The notes beneath the pieces are model-generated. The model did no database searches. It saw only the letters and a program-made list of their open reading frames with translations, and was not told the DNA's origin. Position numbers and translations under genes: made by a program. DNA of 64,000 bases, taken from the NCBI GenBank assembly GCA_028673005.1, contig CM054118.1, positions 9,261,082 through 9,325,081 on the forward strand. Reading direction: 5' to 3'. This document shows, piece by piece, positions 50,264 through 61,300 of this stretch (the first letter of the stretch is position 1; each line of letters begins with the position of its first letter). The stretch comes from Tanypteryx hageni (taxonomy: Eukaryota > Arthropoda > Insecta > Odonata > Petaluridae).

Positions 50264-52017
50264 ATACTCCATAAATGGAATACATATATTGATTTCAAAG
50301 GCATTCTTAATGGGAAATACATATGGAACGGTATCGAAAGATTGGGCGATTCTCGAATTTTTATATCCGAAACTATAGTCTCTGGGATTATCTTGTAATA
50401 AATGTCGATCTCTATCAAAATGAATTTTTTAATTCATACCTCGCAGATCGTATAAGAGAATGGGAGAGAAATATATGGATTTTTAATTGTTGTTTGCTGA
50501 GAGAACCGTCTTAGCGATCGATGTCAACAAAATATGTTATGTTATTGCGGGATTTTCTCGATTTTTTATCTCCTAAACTATAACTCGTAATCAGCGGTTT
50601 AGGAGATGAAAGTTACGACGAACGGACGGACCGGAAGTGCCCATAAGGCGTTCCGCCATTACCGCTTCGCTGGTAATGAATGCTAAAAAGCACTAAATAA
50701 ACCTTTTTGAGCCCTTGATTGCCCTCAAACCGAGTTCCGCAACAATAGTCCCCGTGGTGACACACCAATAACATCCGATTTAAAACGCTATCGTTTAATT
50801 CAAGGAAATACCATCGATTATCAAACTTTCTCGATACCAATTACAACCTGCATCCTCTTCCCCTTTCCCCTTGGAACAGCACAAACCCTGCCCCGATATC
50901 ACTATGCTTTTTTAAAAGTATTAAAGAAAAAATCTCTGCACAATAAATTCGAGAATTCAAATTAAATAGGAGAAAGGACGTTCCTGGAATTGAACTCGGG
51001 ACTTCATTCTTTACAGAATAAAATACGGCCCTGGCAGCACTGGTTTCATGAAATTCGGTCCATCGATGCAAAAGTTGGTATTTGGGGAGAGACATACAAA
51101 ACCACAGACGCGACCATTTTCGATAAGGCTGTTTCCTTCTGAAACCATGCTAAAAATTTATTTCTGTAACATCCCTTGTTTCTTCATTTCCATTCGTCTT
51201 AGAGTCATAAAATTGGAAGAATCGTTACCAAAGAATTTTCTGTGACCTGTTGCCAAAGAAGCTTTCTTAAAATCATGATAATTGTAAACGGTTTTGATGA
51301 AATTTAGTAACGGAAGTATTTCCTGTTATTCCAGAGAGCACCAGCCCTTCGGAAACAAGAGGATAACGAAGACGGAGACCATGTTGCATCATCGGTTGCC
51401 ATTGCATGTTCTCTGTGTCCTGAGAAGACGTCTTCGGCCCATGGGCTCCCAAAGGACAACATTACTTTTCAATTCCTTCAAGAGACGATTATAGGCTTCA
51501 ACTCTGGTTGAGCAACTCGGTTTATCAACAAAAGTTGAACATTTAAACCCGGATTCAATTAGTTGAGCAACCAGCAATTCAACTAACTAGTCTGCAACAC
51601 GGTATTGAATGCATGCATTATGGATCAGACTAAGCAATTCCACAAACTCAGAAGAAGATCAGGAACAATACCCATGATTCGTAGTATCATATGGTGACAC
51701 GCAAGATAACCCAACAGAGCCTTTAATTGGCCTATTTGTGTAAGGATGTTGACCAAGGCAACTTATGCTTAATATAGGTTTATATCCTGTTTACGCGAAC
51801 AAAATCAAATTATGTCTCATATTTAGGCGTAATTTCGTACAAAATTGATCCTCTTAAGAGAGGAAGGATTTAGCAAGGAGATGAAGTTTAATCTTGTCAA
51901 TTTTTAAGAAATTGTCGATTCATTCCGTAATGGTTCCAACGACATTGATAAAAACTCATTCAGTTCTGCAGCTTTGTGTAGTAAACGATGATAAATGAGC
52001 AGTATTTATCAGAAACA
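50264..52017. other. no gene seen
   Basis: Mixed AT-rich sequence without a supported coding region. An exon-like block at 51331-51480 resembles 49057-49219. The stretch around 50960-51045 (GAATTGAACTCGGGAC) superficially resembles a tRNA T-arm but does not fold as a tRNA. Confidence 0.4.
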
Positions 52018-52200
52018 AATACAGTTAAACTTCGGTGTAAAGGAATATTCAGTAAAACGAAATTATATTCCGTCCCCTGCCAATTTACTCTGTGTGACAT
52101 TATGTAAAAATGCTTTGTTTTATCGAATATCGATGTAACGAAAATATCACTTTAGCGCAATAAAAACACGATCGTTATAACGAAGTATGTAAAAAAATTC
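52018..52200. repeat. possible pogo-type terminal fragment
   Basis: ACAGTTAAACTTCGGTGTAA and later TATCGATGTAACGAAAATAT resemble the CAGT..AACCTCG.TATAACGAA ends of pogo-family elements. No partner terminus or transposase is found. Confidence 0.35.
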
Positions 52201-53395
52201 CTTCAACAATACGATGCACATTTTTTTATCTTTTCTGGGTTTGGTTTTTAGCATGTGGCAATGCTGCAGTGACTCGGCGACATCTCAGTCCAGGCAAATG
52301 TATTGGACGATTGGCCGACTAGCAACCAATGGGCAGGTTCTTCACATATCTATCGGACAGTCCAGAAAAGAAATTACGGACTTTTTATAAGAAGTAAACA
52401 CTAATTCATGGTTTCTTTTCTTATAATTATTTTATTATGTATATGTAACCATCGTTCTGACATTTTGGCTAAAGTGCAATATATTGCCATAGACTGTGGC
52501 ACCGCAAATGACTATGGCCAAATACGGAACTACGTCCTACAGTAATATGTTCTCGTATGAATAAACGATGTTTGCACATCGAAAAACTATTCCTTTTTAT
52601 TCCAATAAAACTTTCTGTTAACATGGAATGTAATGATGAAATATCTGTCTGAAAAATGAATGTTTTTTTCAAGGCGAGATGAAATCCTTGCAGTATGCAA
52701 GCACCTTCTACTAGTTATATATAGACGTTTCTTACAGAGGAGGAGGAGGATACTAATGTTTAGGCACTTCCAGATGAGCTGTAGATTCGAAATTTTTTTC
52801 TTAGGTTGGATTCTGTGCATAACCGACTAGAAAAAACGAAAATCTTGGAAAAGTGCAACAATGCGGCCGCTAAAAATTCGAAATTGTTTAAGCGAATCTT
52901 CAAGGTTTGTGTATTTCCGAATGTGCTACGGAGATGAAATTGTTTTTAGAGGTAGGATTTGTAAAAAAATACGAAATAAGGATTATAGAAATTTTGATAT
53001 TTTAATTTGTTTGGCAGTTAAAAATTCTTAAATTTTAAACAAATAGGTAAATGTTTTGATACCACGGGGCAAGATAGGGAAGTGTTCGTCTATTCCCGCA
53101 TACAGTTCGAAATTTCTCATGTTAAACGTGTAATTAATATATTTTGGGGAAATCATGGCATTTAATTGGGATGTTTCCTTGCCAACCAATTGCATTGTTA
53201 AACTTCAAAATCCTATTGTTTTTTCAATCCTTATGGGCGAAAGCGTGCTTTTTGAATGCTCTTACAATTAGTACGAAATGAATTTCAACGGGCATCTCCC
53301 TAGGGAATTTATAATACGTCTTCCGATAGATTTAAGGCAATTCTGTATTTCAATTTTGCACCTTTTAATGTCTGTAATCTTTGCTTTGAAAAATA
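52201..53395. other. no gene seen; contains one arm of an inverted interspersed repeat
   Basis: Non-coding AT-rich sequence. 52944-53047 is the reverse complement of 63905-64000 (shared TTTTAGAGGTAGGATTTGTAAA and TTTGTTTGGCAGTTAAAAATTC blocks). It is therefore a dispersed repeat with copies on both sides of the nested hAT region. Confidence 0.6.
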
Positions 53396-54520
53396 TTAAA
53401 TAAAATACTCGAATACACAAAAATTCTGTTGAACAAATGCAGGAAAAAAAACAAATGTACAGTCATTCAAATTCCTGGTTGTTCCCAATGCAATGTGTAT
53501 GGAATTAGAATCCCAACCGTCCTTTTCCAGAACATCTCTAAAAGCTTCCTTTAATTCGGTATAGTGTTCAGTAACACCCCGTGAATGATAATTCCACCTT
53601 GTTTCGCTTGGACTGGGCAATTTAAAACCTCTTTCTGTAAGTAGTGCATTTCTTTTACTTGAACGACTGAAAAAAGTATGGAACCCCGTAACACTTGCTA
53701 TGAATAATTTTACTTGTGTAATATGTTCACAAGCATGAAGCAAGACTAAATTTAGCTGATGCGCATAACAGTGGATACATATGGCACGAGGATATATCTC
53801 CTTAATTACAGTATGGACGCCACCAGTCCTCCCTGCCATTACACTACACACATCGTAAGTTTGTGATATTAGCTTGTTTTTGTCGATTTTTCAAGTTTTC
53901 AGAACATCTCATAACACACTTGCTAAGCCATGCGCAGTTCTGTCTTTTGATACGTCATAGAACCCGGCAAAGCTCTCTTCAATTTCACCAGATGAATTAT
54001 TTGCATACCGCAAGATGACACTCATTTGACTTTTAGTTGACACATCTGTTGTTTCATCAGCTTGAACTGACACAAAAGGGTTATTTTCTATTTTGAACAA
54101 AATTTGTTCAGGCAGGCAGGCAGCAAGACGTTCTACTTCTGAAAGTGCATGTTCAATTCTACTTTTGCCCAGCTCATTGAATTTAATAGCTGCTGTAATG
54201 TGCTTCGTTGAAGCCTCATCTTTATTTGTTTTCGCAGCAAAATTCTTTAAACTCTCCTCTCCTATTCCTAATTCACACCAATCTGCACTGTCTCTTCCAA
54301 AATTAAACAATAAAGTCTGTTTCGCTTCAAGCTACCAGTTAACCAAGGTTTCGTGGTGTACCATTTCGTTTGAAATCGTCTCACAAATTTGCCGTCTTGT
54401 TGCTGCAGCATTACATGTGGTGTAGGTCTCTAACCTTTAATTTGTATTTTATCCTCAAAGGTTAATCGAGAAAAATACGTGTTGTCCTTGATTAGATCAT
54501 CCACGAGATCCTGTGACGAA
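53396..54520 (-). pseudogene. hAT (DUF4371) transposase remnant
   Basis: Minus-strand pieces include a LFNFGRDSADWCELGIGEESLKNF region and VSVQADETTDVSTKSQMSVILRY (catalytic Asp pair, about 54040). These are followed by CSVMAGRTGGVHTVIKE and IHCYAHQLNLVL (53851-53740) and FFSRSSKRNALL...PSPSETRWNYHSR. The frame changes between 53850 and 53910. Further upstream fragments before 54310 contain stops. The third catalytic residue and hATC domain are absent. It is a different family from the hAT at 1.8-7.2 kb, though similar in build. Confidence 0.85.
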
Positions 54521-55018
54521 TCCATTTTCGAAAAACTTCTAATCACTTTTCATAACAATGCACCTACAAAGAAACGCACGAATATGAGCATCTACACCAG
54601 AGGTCGGCAACGCGGCGACCGCAAGACATTTGTGTGTCGCCCGCCAGCCAAAAAGAGAACTCAAGTTAAACAATTACGGAAAACTCTCAGAAGACCAATA
54701 AGTTGTGGAACAAGATGAAGAATAGAACTTTGTAACCAACATCTTAATCTTACATCACACCGAGCCGAATCGTATGTCTGTCACAAAATAACATCGTCAA
54801 GGTCAGGACTTATAAGCGAACAGAATGGGGACATACATTGTTGGATAAAGACATTGTTGTCATTAACAGAGTTCTTTTCATAATGAGTGAAGTGTGTGTG
54901 TATGTTCCTTCCTTCTTGGTAGAAGGCATTCTCCAAAGTTTTATCCTAGCGATCTTCAGTGGAGGTCGTGTTCAAGTTTTCCGTAATGAGCCCTCCTTGG
55001 GCGAGCCAACCTTAGGCT

Positions 55019-57730
55019 CTATTTCTTGCGACTCCTCTTCGATGGGGGTTGATCCTCATCGAGACCGGTGGAGGCGCGCGGGCGTTTTCTGATGTCCCAG
55101 GGTAGGACTTTTGTGTCGGCGAGATCCCGAATAAGGGCGGGATTCCTCTCCTGCAGGCCGTCGTAGAAGCGACGGGCCGTGTCTTGCAGTCTCTCTTCAA
55201 TGGGAGTGGTGCCGGTAAGCATGTATAGCACCTCAGTAGTGGTGTTCCAGCCAAGGTGCAGGATGGACCGAAGGCAGCTTCTCTCAGCAACCTTCAGTTT
55301 CTGGAGGGAGATATGCTGAAGGTATCCACTCCAGGCCGGTGACGCGTATGTTAGCGCAGGGTAAATTACTGCGCGGTATAGATGTAGTTTGGCCTTTAGG
55401 GAGACCAGATCCGAACGAAGAATCGGCGCAAGACCGATTCTAGATGTAATTGCCTTATAGGCCATCTTGGTGGCGTGTTGCTTGAACAGCAGATGTCGAT
55501 CAAATACCACTCCGAGGTATTTGACTTCATCCTGCCATTCTACTTCCACGGTGTCTATCAAGATGCCGTCCGGTTCCTTCTTTTTCCCTGGGGAGAAGTG
55601 GATCGCTTGCGTCTTTGCCGGGTTGATCGCCACTCGCCAGCTTGAGTACCAGTGCAGCAGTTGGTCCGTTGCCGTTTGCAAGTAGCGGGCTGCCATCGAC
55701 GGCTTGGTGGATCTGGTGATCACTGCGGCGTCGTCGGCGTACAGCGCCAGCATGGTGTTCCAGCCGAAGTCCTTTGGGATGTCCGCCGTGTAGATGTTGA
55801 ACAGCTGGGGACCCAAGACAGAGCCTTGGGGAACACCAGCTGACACTGCATGCCATGGCGACAGGGTCTGCTGCCATGTCACCCGGAATTTCCTTCCTTG
55901 GAGGTAGGAGCGGATCAGCGCGACTATCCAGGAGGGGTACTTCAGGAGGGCTAGTTTATGCAAAAGCCCCGCATGCCAGACCCTATCGAACGCCTTTTGG
56001 ACGTCAAAGAAGACGCCGGTGGCTGAGCAGTTCCGGTTAAACGCTTCGGAGACGAAATCGCAGACTCTGGTAAGTTGGTGTACCGTGGCGTGTTCGCTCC
56101 GGAAACCAAACTGTTGCGGCGGCAGGATTTCGTTTTTTTCGGTGTGACACGTCAGATGGGGAAGGATGAGCCGTTCCAAAAGTTTCCCCAGACCATCAAG
56201 GAGGGAAATGGGCCGGAAGTTCTCTGGTCTCCTGGGCTTTCCCGGTTTGTGGAGACAGCAGACTCTGGCTAACTTCCAAGTGGATGGGAAGTGCCCAATG
56301 CATATGGCCGCATTGTAGATCGCCAGCAGGTGGGTGACAGAGCCGTTTGGAAGGCGTCGAAGGACTTCGTTCCGGATGCCGTCTTCTCCGGGGGCCTTTT
56401 TGAGTCGCAGTGACATAACCGCTATCCACAGGTGTTCACGGGTGAAGGTCGGTGGTGGTGCAGAGTCGCCTTCGGTCTCGGTTCCCGGTGGAGGACTGCC
56501 AGGAGGGATGTCTGGACCGTCGTTTGGTTGGAAGGTGGTCTCCAAGTAGATAGCCAGATGTTTGGCTTTTTCCTCCTGTGTGTATGCTATTCCCAGGGAT
56601 GTTTTCAGGGGAGGGTCAGCCTCCAGAGGGTTCCGAAGTCTCTTCGCCAAGCGCCAGATGGAGCCGTCCTCGTAGGATAGGGATGCCATTTTCTTGTCCC
56701 ACATCTCGCTACGGTAGTCTCGGATTTTTTCCCGGATGTGGTGTTCCTGCGCCTTGACTTGCCGCCGGAGGATGGGACAGCCAGTTTTATTCAGCTTACG
56801 CCGAAACCGGTTTTTCGCCTTAATTAGCAGCAGGATGTCCTTGGGCAGGTTCTGGTAGTCGTTCCCGCGGCGGTGTTTTAACGGAACGGCCTCTGCCATG
56901 GCAGCGGTGATGGAGGTTGTTAGTAAAGACACGTGGTCGTCTATCTCGCCAGGAGTGAGAAGGTCCGGAGGTTCCTGCGGCAGCGAGTCTACTACCTTCT
57001 TCCTGAAGGCAGCCCAGTTCGCGTTGGCAAAGTCCAGAATAGGAGAAGGTGGAAGTAGGACCGGGCGGGCGCCAACATAAGCGACGACCGGGTAGTGGTC
57101 ACTTTGAAGGCATGGAACGGTGTAGACGTTCGTGGAGAAGCGGATGGCAGATGTCAGGAAGAGGTCCAAGTACTCTCCAGAACCGGTGGAGTGAATTCTG
57201 GTAGGGGCAGCCGGAGCGAGGAGCTTAATTCCGCCAGTGTCGACCCAGCTGCGGAGCAGAAGTCCGTTCTTGTTGGAAGCTTGGGAATGCCAGGACTCGT
57301 GCTTGCAGTTAAGGTCTCCGCCCGCTATGGTTGGAGTGCCTGGGGAGAAAAGATGTTGGAAGTCCTCCCCGTAGAACTTCCTCTTAGGTGCCAGGTAACA
57401 GGACACCAGCCGGATGACGCCCTTGGTGGTGGTTATCGACGCAGCTGTGGCCTCCAGCGTCTTTAAGTGTGGGAGCGTAAGTTCGACTGCAGGGACGTCA
57501 TCGCGGACTAGAATGGCTGTTCCTCCCGCCGGTTTTGAGGACGTTTTTCTGTCGGTCCGGATGACTCGGTATCCAGCAAAGCTCCATTTAGCAGCCGGGT
57601 GCAGATGGGTCTCTTGAATAAGGGCAGCTGTGATGGCCCTCTCCTTGAGGAAGGCTAGTAGCTCCGGTGTTTTTGCTGACATGCCACCATTGGCGTTCCA
57701 GATGGCAAGGACGATACCAGGCGGAGCGAT
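55019..57730 (-). CDS. LINE ORF2: AP endonuclease plus reverse transcriptase (~900 codons), intact
   Basis: From ATG 57682 the frame is 887 codons, but it is open upstream to the ORF1 stop at 57731-57733. The endonuclease motif IVLAIWNANGG lies before that ATG, so the functional protein must begin earlier. EN motifs IQETHL, AGGDLNCKHESW and SDHYPVV follow. RT motifs are APGEDGI, FRPISLLDGLGK, VFFDVQKAFDRVW, AGVPQGSVLGPQLF and YADD (plus-strand ~55730). A basic tail ends the protein (KRPRAS...PPSKRSRKK). Catalytic residues are present and no lesion is seen. It nicks target DNA and reverse-transcribes element RNA. Translation start is the open question. Confidence 0.93.
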   Translation of the reverse strand: MAPPGIVLAIWNANGGMSAKTPELLAFLKERAITAALIQETHLHPAAKWSFAGYRVIRTDRKTSSKPAGGTAILVRDDVPAVELTLPHLKTLEATAASITTTKGVIRLVSCYLAPKRKFYGEDFQHLFSPGTPTIAGGDLNCKHESWHSQASNKNGLLLRSWVDTGGIKLLAPAAPTRIHSTGSGEYLDLFLTSAIRFSTNVYTVPCLQSDHYPVVAYVGARPVLLPPSPILDFANANWAAFRKKVVDSLPQEPPDLLTPGEIDDHVSLLTTSITAAMAEAVPLKHRRGNDYQNLPKDILLLIKAKNRFRRKLNKTGCPILRRQVKAQEHHIREKIRDYRSEMWDKKMASLSYEDGSIWRLAKRLRNPLEADPPLKTSLGIAYTQEEKAKHLAIYLETTFQPNDGPDIPPGSPPPGTETEGDSAPPPTFTREHLWIAVMSLRLKKAPGEDGIRNEVLRRLPNGSVTHLLAIYNAAICIGHFPSTWKLARVCCLHKPGKPRRPENFRPISLLDGLGKLLERLILPHLTCHTEKNEILPPQQFGFRSEHATVHQLTRVCDFVSEAFNRNCSATGVFFDVQKAFDRVWHAGLLHKLALLKYPSWIVALIRSYLQGRKFRVTWQQTLSPWHAVSAGVPQGSVLGPQLFNIYTADIPKDFGWNTMLALYADDAAVITRSTKPSMAARYLQTATDQLLHWYSSWRVAINPAKTQAIHFSPGKKKEPDGILIDTVEVEWQDEVKYLGVVFDRHLLFKQHATKMAYKAITSRIGLAPILRSDLVSLKAKLHLYRAVIYPALTYASPAWSGYLQHISLQKLKVAERSCLRSILHLGWNTTTEVLYMLTGTTPIEERLQDTARRFYDGLQERNPALIRDLADTKVLPWDIRKRPRASTGLDEDQPPSKRSRKK

Positions 57731-59266
57731 TTAGCAGTGAATGGGCTGCGTTGCTCCGGATAGTTGGGCGATGACATTCCCAAGGGCCGTTAGCTGCTGC
57801 TGCAGCACCGATGTTAGGGACTGCAGCGTGGTGAAGAGCGTCGTCAGTGCCGGCGCAACAAGAGACATGTCAGGCCCCAACAGTGGCGTCTCAGAGGGCT
57901 GCTCAGGACGTGGGCGTTGCCTCCTGCTGCGTAGAGGCACGTTCAGCTCCTCCACGGTTTCTGAACGCGGGACAGCAGCAGGTTGGAGTGGTGGAAACTC
58001 CAGGCGCTGCCGTGGGTGAGGCAGCTGCTGGGCAGGGCGACGAGGAGCGTTCCCTCTGCCCCAGGCATTTACCACTCCGAGAGTGGGAACCGGGGCGGGC
58101 TTCTGAGGCGCCTTTGGTGTTTTCAGTGCTGCATGAGCCGGTTTTTCCGCCGCTATGGGTGCTCCAAACCGTTTGCGGTGCTCCACCTTGTAGACCGGGC
58201 AGGATCGGCTAAAGGCAGTATGCGGCCCTCCGCAATTGCAGCAGGTGGCCGATCCGTCTTCGACAAGCTTCTGACAGGCTCTGCCCTCGTGTGGACCTGC
58301 GCACTTATAGCACCGAGGCGCCGAAGTGCAGAAGAGAGAAGAATGACCGAAGCGGTTGCACCGATAGCACATCTGCGGCTCCAGGTGCTTGTACCGCTGA
58401 ATGCGGACTTTGGAGTTCCCCAGGGACGTCCAACGGAGGAAGGCCTTGGGATCCCAGCCCGGGGCAGTGGCTCGGGTAGTAATGACAAAGACGCCGAGCG
58501 GTGTTTTGTCGGCGCGGCGAATCTGACGGACCTTGAGTACCGGGACTCGGGCGTCCTCAAGGAGCTCTTTGATGTAGCTGTCGTCCGTCTTGTTGTGCAG
58601 GCCCCGAGCGGTGAAGCTAAGGACCCTCTCTTCTCGGTCTCCCCAGGTGGAAAATTGTGCCTTCTCCAGCTCAAGCATCCTCTTGACGTTGGCGTAGTCC
58701 TTGGGATTTGTAAGCTGCAGGCGGGTGTAGTTTCTACGTGAGGTGACGACGTAGGAATGGTCCTTCGTGGCATCATTCACTGCGCTAATGAAGCGCCTGT
58801 AGTCAGCAAGCTCATAAACGAGTATTGCCGGAGGTTTCGGTGGACCCTGTTGCTTGGAGGCTGATGAAGTAGCCGGTTCAGCTGCTGCAGAGGGACCAGG
58901 GGTGACATCCGTATCCGCCTCGCCCAGAAGGGCATCGTAGCGGTTGACCGTTGATAGCTTGGCAGCGATAGTTTCCGCCGCTGTGATGAAGGCGCCCTTC
59001 TTCTTCTTCCTCCTCTTCGGGACCTTGAAGGTGCCGTCGTCCATTGCTTCCGAAGCTTCAGTATCGGCTTCGGTGGTGTAATCATCCATGGACTGATGAC
59101 GGTTTTCGCCTCTCCTGCCTTGAGACGAAGTATCCGTATCCTGTACGGCAGAAGTGCCCGGAAGGTTCTGAAAAGAACCAGCGTCGGCTGGAGCCAACTG
59201 GATGGGAGCCGATTCTTGGCCCTGTAAAGGGCCGTTTTTGGAAGTTCCTTTTAAAGCTGCTTTCAT
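57731..59266 (-). CDS. LINE ORF1: gag-like RNA-binding protein with three CCHC knuckles, intact
   Basis: The likely start is ATG 59266 (MKAALKGTSKNG). The frame is open further to GTG 59338 and beyond, without an ATG. Ser/Pro-rich and acidic N-terminus; a basic KVPKRRKKKKGAF patch; a PRE_C2HC-like RRM region (about 58800-58480); then CYRCNRFGHSSLFC, CYKCAGPHEGRAC and CCNCGGPHTAFSRSC knuckles (58385-58205). The C-terminal third is Pro-rich with a leucine-rich end (LTTLFTTLQSLTSVLQ) that may oligomerise. ORF1 proteins of Jockey elements coat the RNA and direct nuclear localisation. The stop TAA is immediately followed in the same frame by ORF2. Confidence 0.9.
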   Translation of the reverse strand: MKAALKGTSKNGPLQGQESAPIQLAPADAGSFQNLPGTSAVQDTDTSSQGRRGENRHQSMDDYTTEADTEASEAMDDGTFKVPKRRKKKKGAFITAAETIAAKLSTVNRYDALLGEADTDVTPGPSAAAEPATSSASKQQGPPKPPAILVYELADYRRFISAVNDATKDHSYVVTSRRNYTRLQLTNPKDYANVKRMLELEKAQFSTWGDREERVLSFTARGLHNKTDDSYIKELLEDARVPVLKVRQIRRADKTPLGVFVITTRATAPGWDPKAFLRWTSLGNSKVRIQRYKHLEPQMCYRCNRFGHSSLFCTSAPRCYKCAGPHEGRACQKLVEDGSATCCNCGGPHTAFSRSCPVYKVEHRKRFGAPIAAEKPAHAALKTPKAPQKPAPVPTLGVVNAWGRGNAPRRPAQQLPHPRQRLEFPPLQPAAVPRSETVEELNVPLRSRRQRPRPEQPSETPLLGPDMSLVAPALTTLFTTLQSLTSVLQQQLTALGNVIAQLSGATQPIHC

Positions 59267-59338
59267 GGTAGCAGCAGGAGTAGGGAGAAGGATCCGCTGG
59301 ATTGTAGCAGGAAGATTCCCGGGAGAGCCTTTCCTCAC

Positions 59339-60017
59339 AGCCGATGGGTCGGCAGGTCCGTTGCTACCGGAGCAAGCTCCGTTTGCCTCAATGTTGGCGA
59401 CGCTGGTCGACAGGGTCAGCCAGGGCCACCAACAGGAGAGAGAGTAAAATCACAAGATATGTAAGCAAGAGAAGACCGTGCGGGTGAGAAGGTGGGGCTT
59501 AGTTAGCCACCCCCCGCAAGAAACCCTAGTCTCTGAACCACAGCGGATTACTGTACTTCCTCCCCTTGGGGAGTTTTCCGACACCAGCCAGAGACGTGGA
59601 ATCTAGGAATCTCGGTGCATCAGTAACCATAGGATAGTTAACCTATAGATCAGAATCGGATTCTCATCCCTAAGCTCTCGCGCCCTTAACCTTTTCATAA
59701 TGACTCCTCCGCTACCCCTCTCTTGTTTATCCACGTCCCTTTCCTTTCTCCCTACCCTGCCCTAGTATAAATACATCCTTCGCAGCGTTTTTTGGAGATT
59801 ACTCGCCGAGAGTAGGAGAAGCCGCTATCGTGTTTGTGTGATTGCCGTGCCTGTCGCCTTCAATCGCTATTACGGGTGCAAGGCTAACTGAGATCCTTAT
59901 TCTCAACCCGTCGTGTACTATAGCTCCGTTAGCCGGTTCAGGCTATTTGGAGGTAGGCGCTCGATACGGGAAAACTATTTCCCTCTGTTGCGTGAAACTC
60001 CCAAGTTCCTGTCAAAA
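59339..60017 (-). other. LINE 5' leader between monomer array and ORF1
   Basis: Non-coding region between the tandem array and ORF1. The frame is open part of the way but lacks ATG and ends at a TGA near 59450. A CTATAAATA-like box is not placed clearly on the minus strand. TATAAATACA occurs at 59765 on the plus strand. Confidence 0.5.
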
Positions 60018-61300
60018 GTCGTTGGTTTCGGAGATCTGTCCTCCGTCTTGTAGCATAACTTGTCTCAAGTTATCGTTGTTAGTCATTGGTTTCGGAGATC
60101 TGTCCTCCGTCTTGTAGCATAACTTGTCTCAAGTTATCGTTGTTAGTCATTGGTTTCGGAGATCTGTCCTCCGTCTTGTAGCATAACTTGTCTCAAGTTA
60201 TCGTTGTTAGTCATTGGTTTCGGAGATCTGTCCTCCGTCTTGTAGCATAACTTGTCTCAAGTTATCGTTGTTAGTCATTGGTTTCGGAGATCTGTCCTCC
60301 GTCTTGTAGCATAACTTGTCTCAAGTTATCGTTGTTAGTCATTGGTTTCGGAGATCTGTCCTCCGTCTTGTAGCATAACTTGTCTCAAGTTATCGTTGTT
60401 AGTCATTGGTTTCGGAGATCTGTCCTCCGTCTTGTAGCATAACTTGTCTCAAGTTATCGTTGTTAGTCATTGGTTTCGGAGATCTGTCCTCCGTCTTGTA
60501 GCATAACTTGTCTCAAGTTATCGTTGTTAGTCATTGGTTTCGGAGATCTGTCCTCCGTCTTGTAGCATAACTTGTCTCAAGTTATCGTTGTTAGTCATTG
60601 GTTTCGGAGATCTGTCCTCCGTCTTGTAGCATAACTTGTCTCAAGTTATCGTTGTTAGACATTGGTTTCGGAGATCTGTCCTCCGTCTTGTAGCATAACT
60701 TGTCTCAAGTTATCGTTGTTAGTCATTGGTTTCGGAGATCTGTCCTCCGTCTTGTAGCATAACTTGTCTCAAGTTATCGTTGTTAGTCATTGGTTTCGGA
60801 GATCTGTCCTCCGTCTTGTAGCATAACTTGTCTCAAGTTATCGTTGTTAGTCATTGGTTTCGGAGATCTGTCCTCCGTCTTGTAGCATAACTTGTCTCAA
60901 GTTATCGTTGTTAGTCATTGGTTTCGGAGATCTGTCCTCCGTCTTGTAGCATAACTTGTCTCAAGTTATCGTTGTTAGTCATTGGTTTCGGAGATCTGTC
61001 CTCCGTCTTGTAGCATAACTTGTCTCAAGTTATCGTTGTTAGACATTGGTTTCGGAGATCTGTCCTCCGTCTTGTAGCATAACTTGTCTCAAGTTATCGT
61101 TGTTAGTCATTGGTTTCGGAGATCTGTCCTCCGTCTTGTAGCATAACTTGTCTCAAGTTATCGTTGTTAGTCATTGGTTTCGGAGATCTGTCCTCCGTCT
61201 TGTAGCATAACTTGTCTCAAGTTATCGTTGTTAGACATTGGTTTCGGAGTTCTGTCCTCAGTCTGGTAGCATAACTTGGCTCAGTTATTGTTGTGAGTCG
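60018..61300 (-). repeat. 5' monomer array of the LINE, about 20 x 64 bp
   Basis: The start GTTGGTTTCGGAG recurs every 64 bp from 60022 to about 61301, giving about 20 nearly identical units. Only the outermost units at each end vary clearly. Each unit has two inverted repeats: CGGAG...CTCCG and ATAACTTG-TCT-CAAGTTAT, the latter a perfect 8-bp stem with a 3-nt loop. Units reading GTTAGAC instead of GTTAGTC at the unit boundary occur near 60656, 61040 and 61228. The array lies upstream of ORF1 on the minus strand, where a promoter is expected. Confidence 0.95.

Noticed and set aside
50960..51045. tRNA-like sequence (GAATTGAACTCGGGAC on the plus strand)
   Set aside because: Only a T-arm-like string is present. 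The T stem does not pair and no acceptor or anticodon arm can be built, so at most an old tRNA-derived repeat.
56898..58741. Long plus-strand frames (up to 252 codons) opposite LINE ORF1/ORF2
   Set aside because: Mirror frames of GC-rich coding DNA with no family motifs of their own.
60018..61300. CRISPR-like array of 64-bp repeats
   Set aside because: There are no unique spacers: the whole 64-bp unit repeats. The genome is eukaryotic and the array belongs to a LINE 5' region.
60018..61300. loxP-like recombination sites (ATAACTTG..CAAGTTAT)
   Set aside because: The half-sites are only 8 bp with a 3-bp spacer and do not match loxP beyond ATAACTT. No recombinase is encoded nearby.
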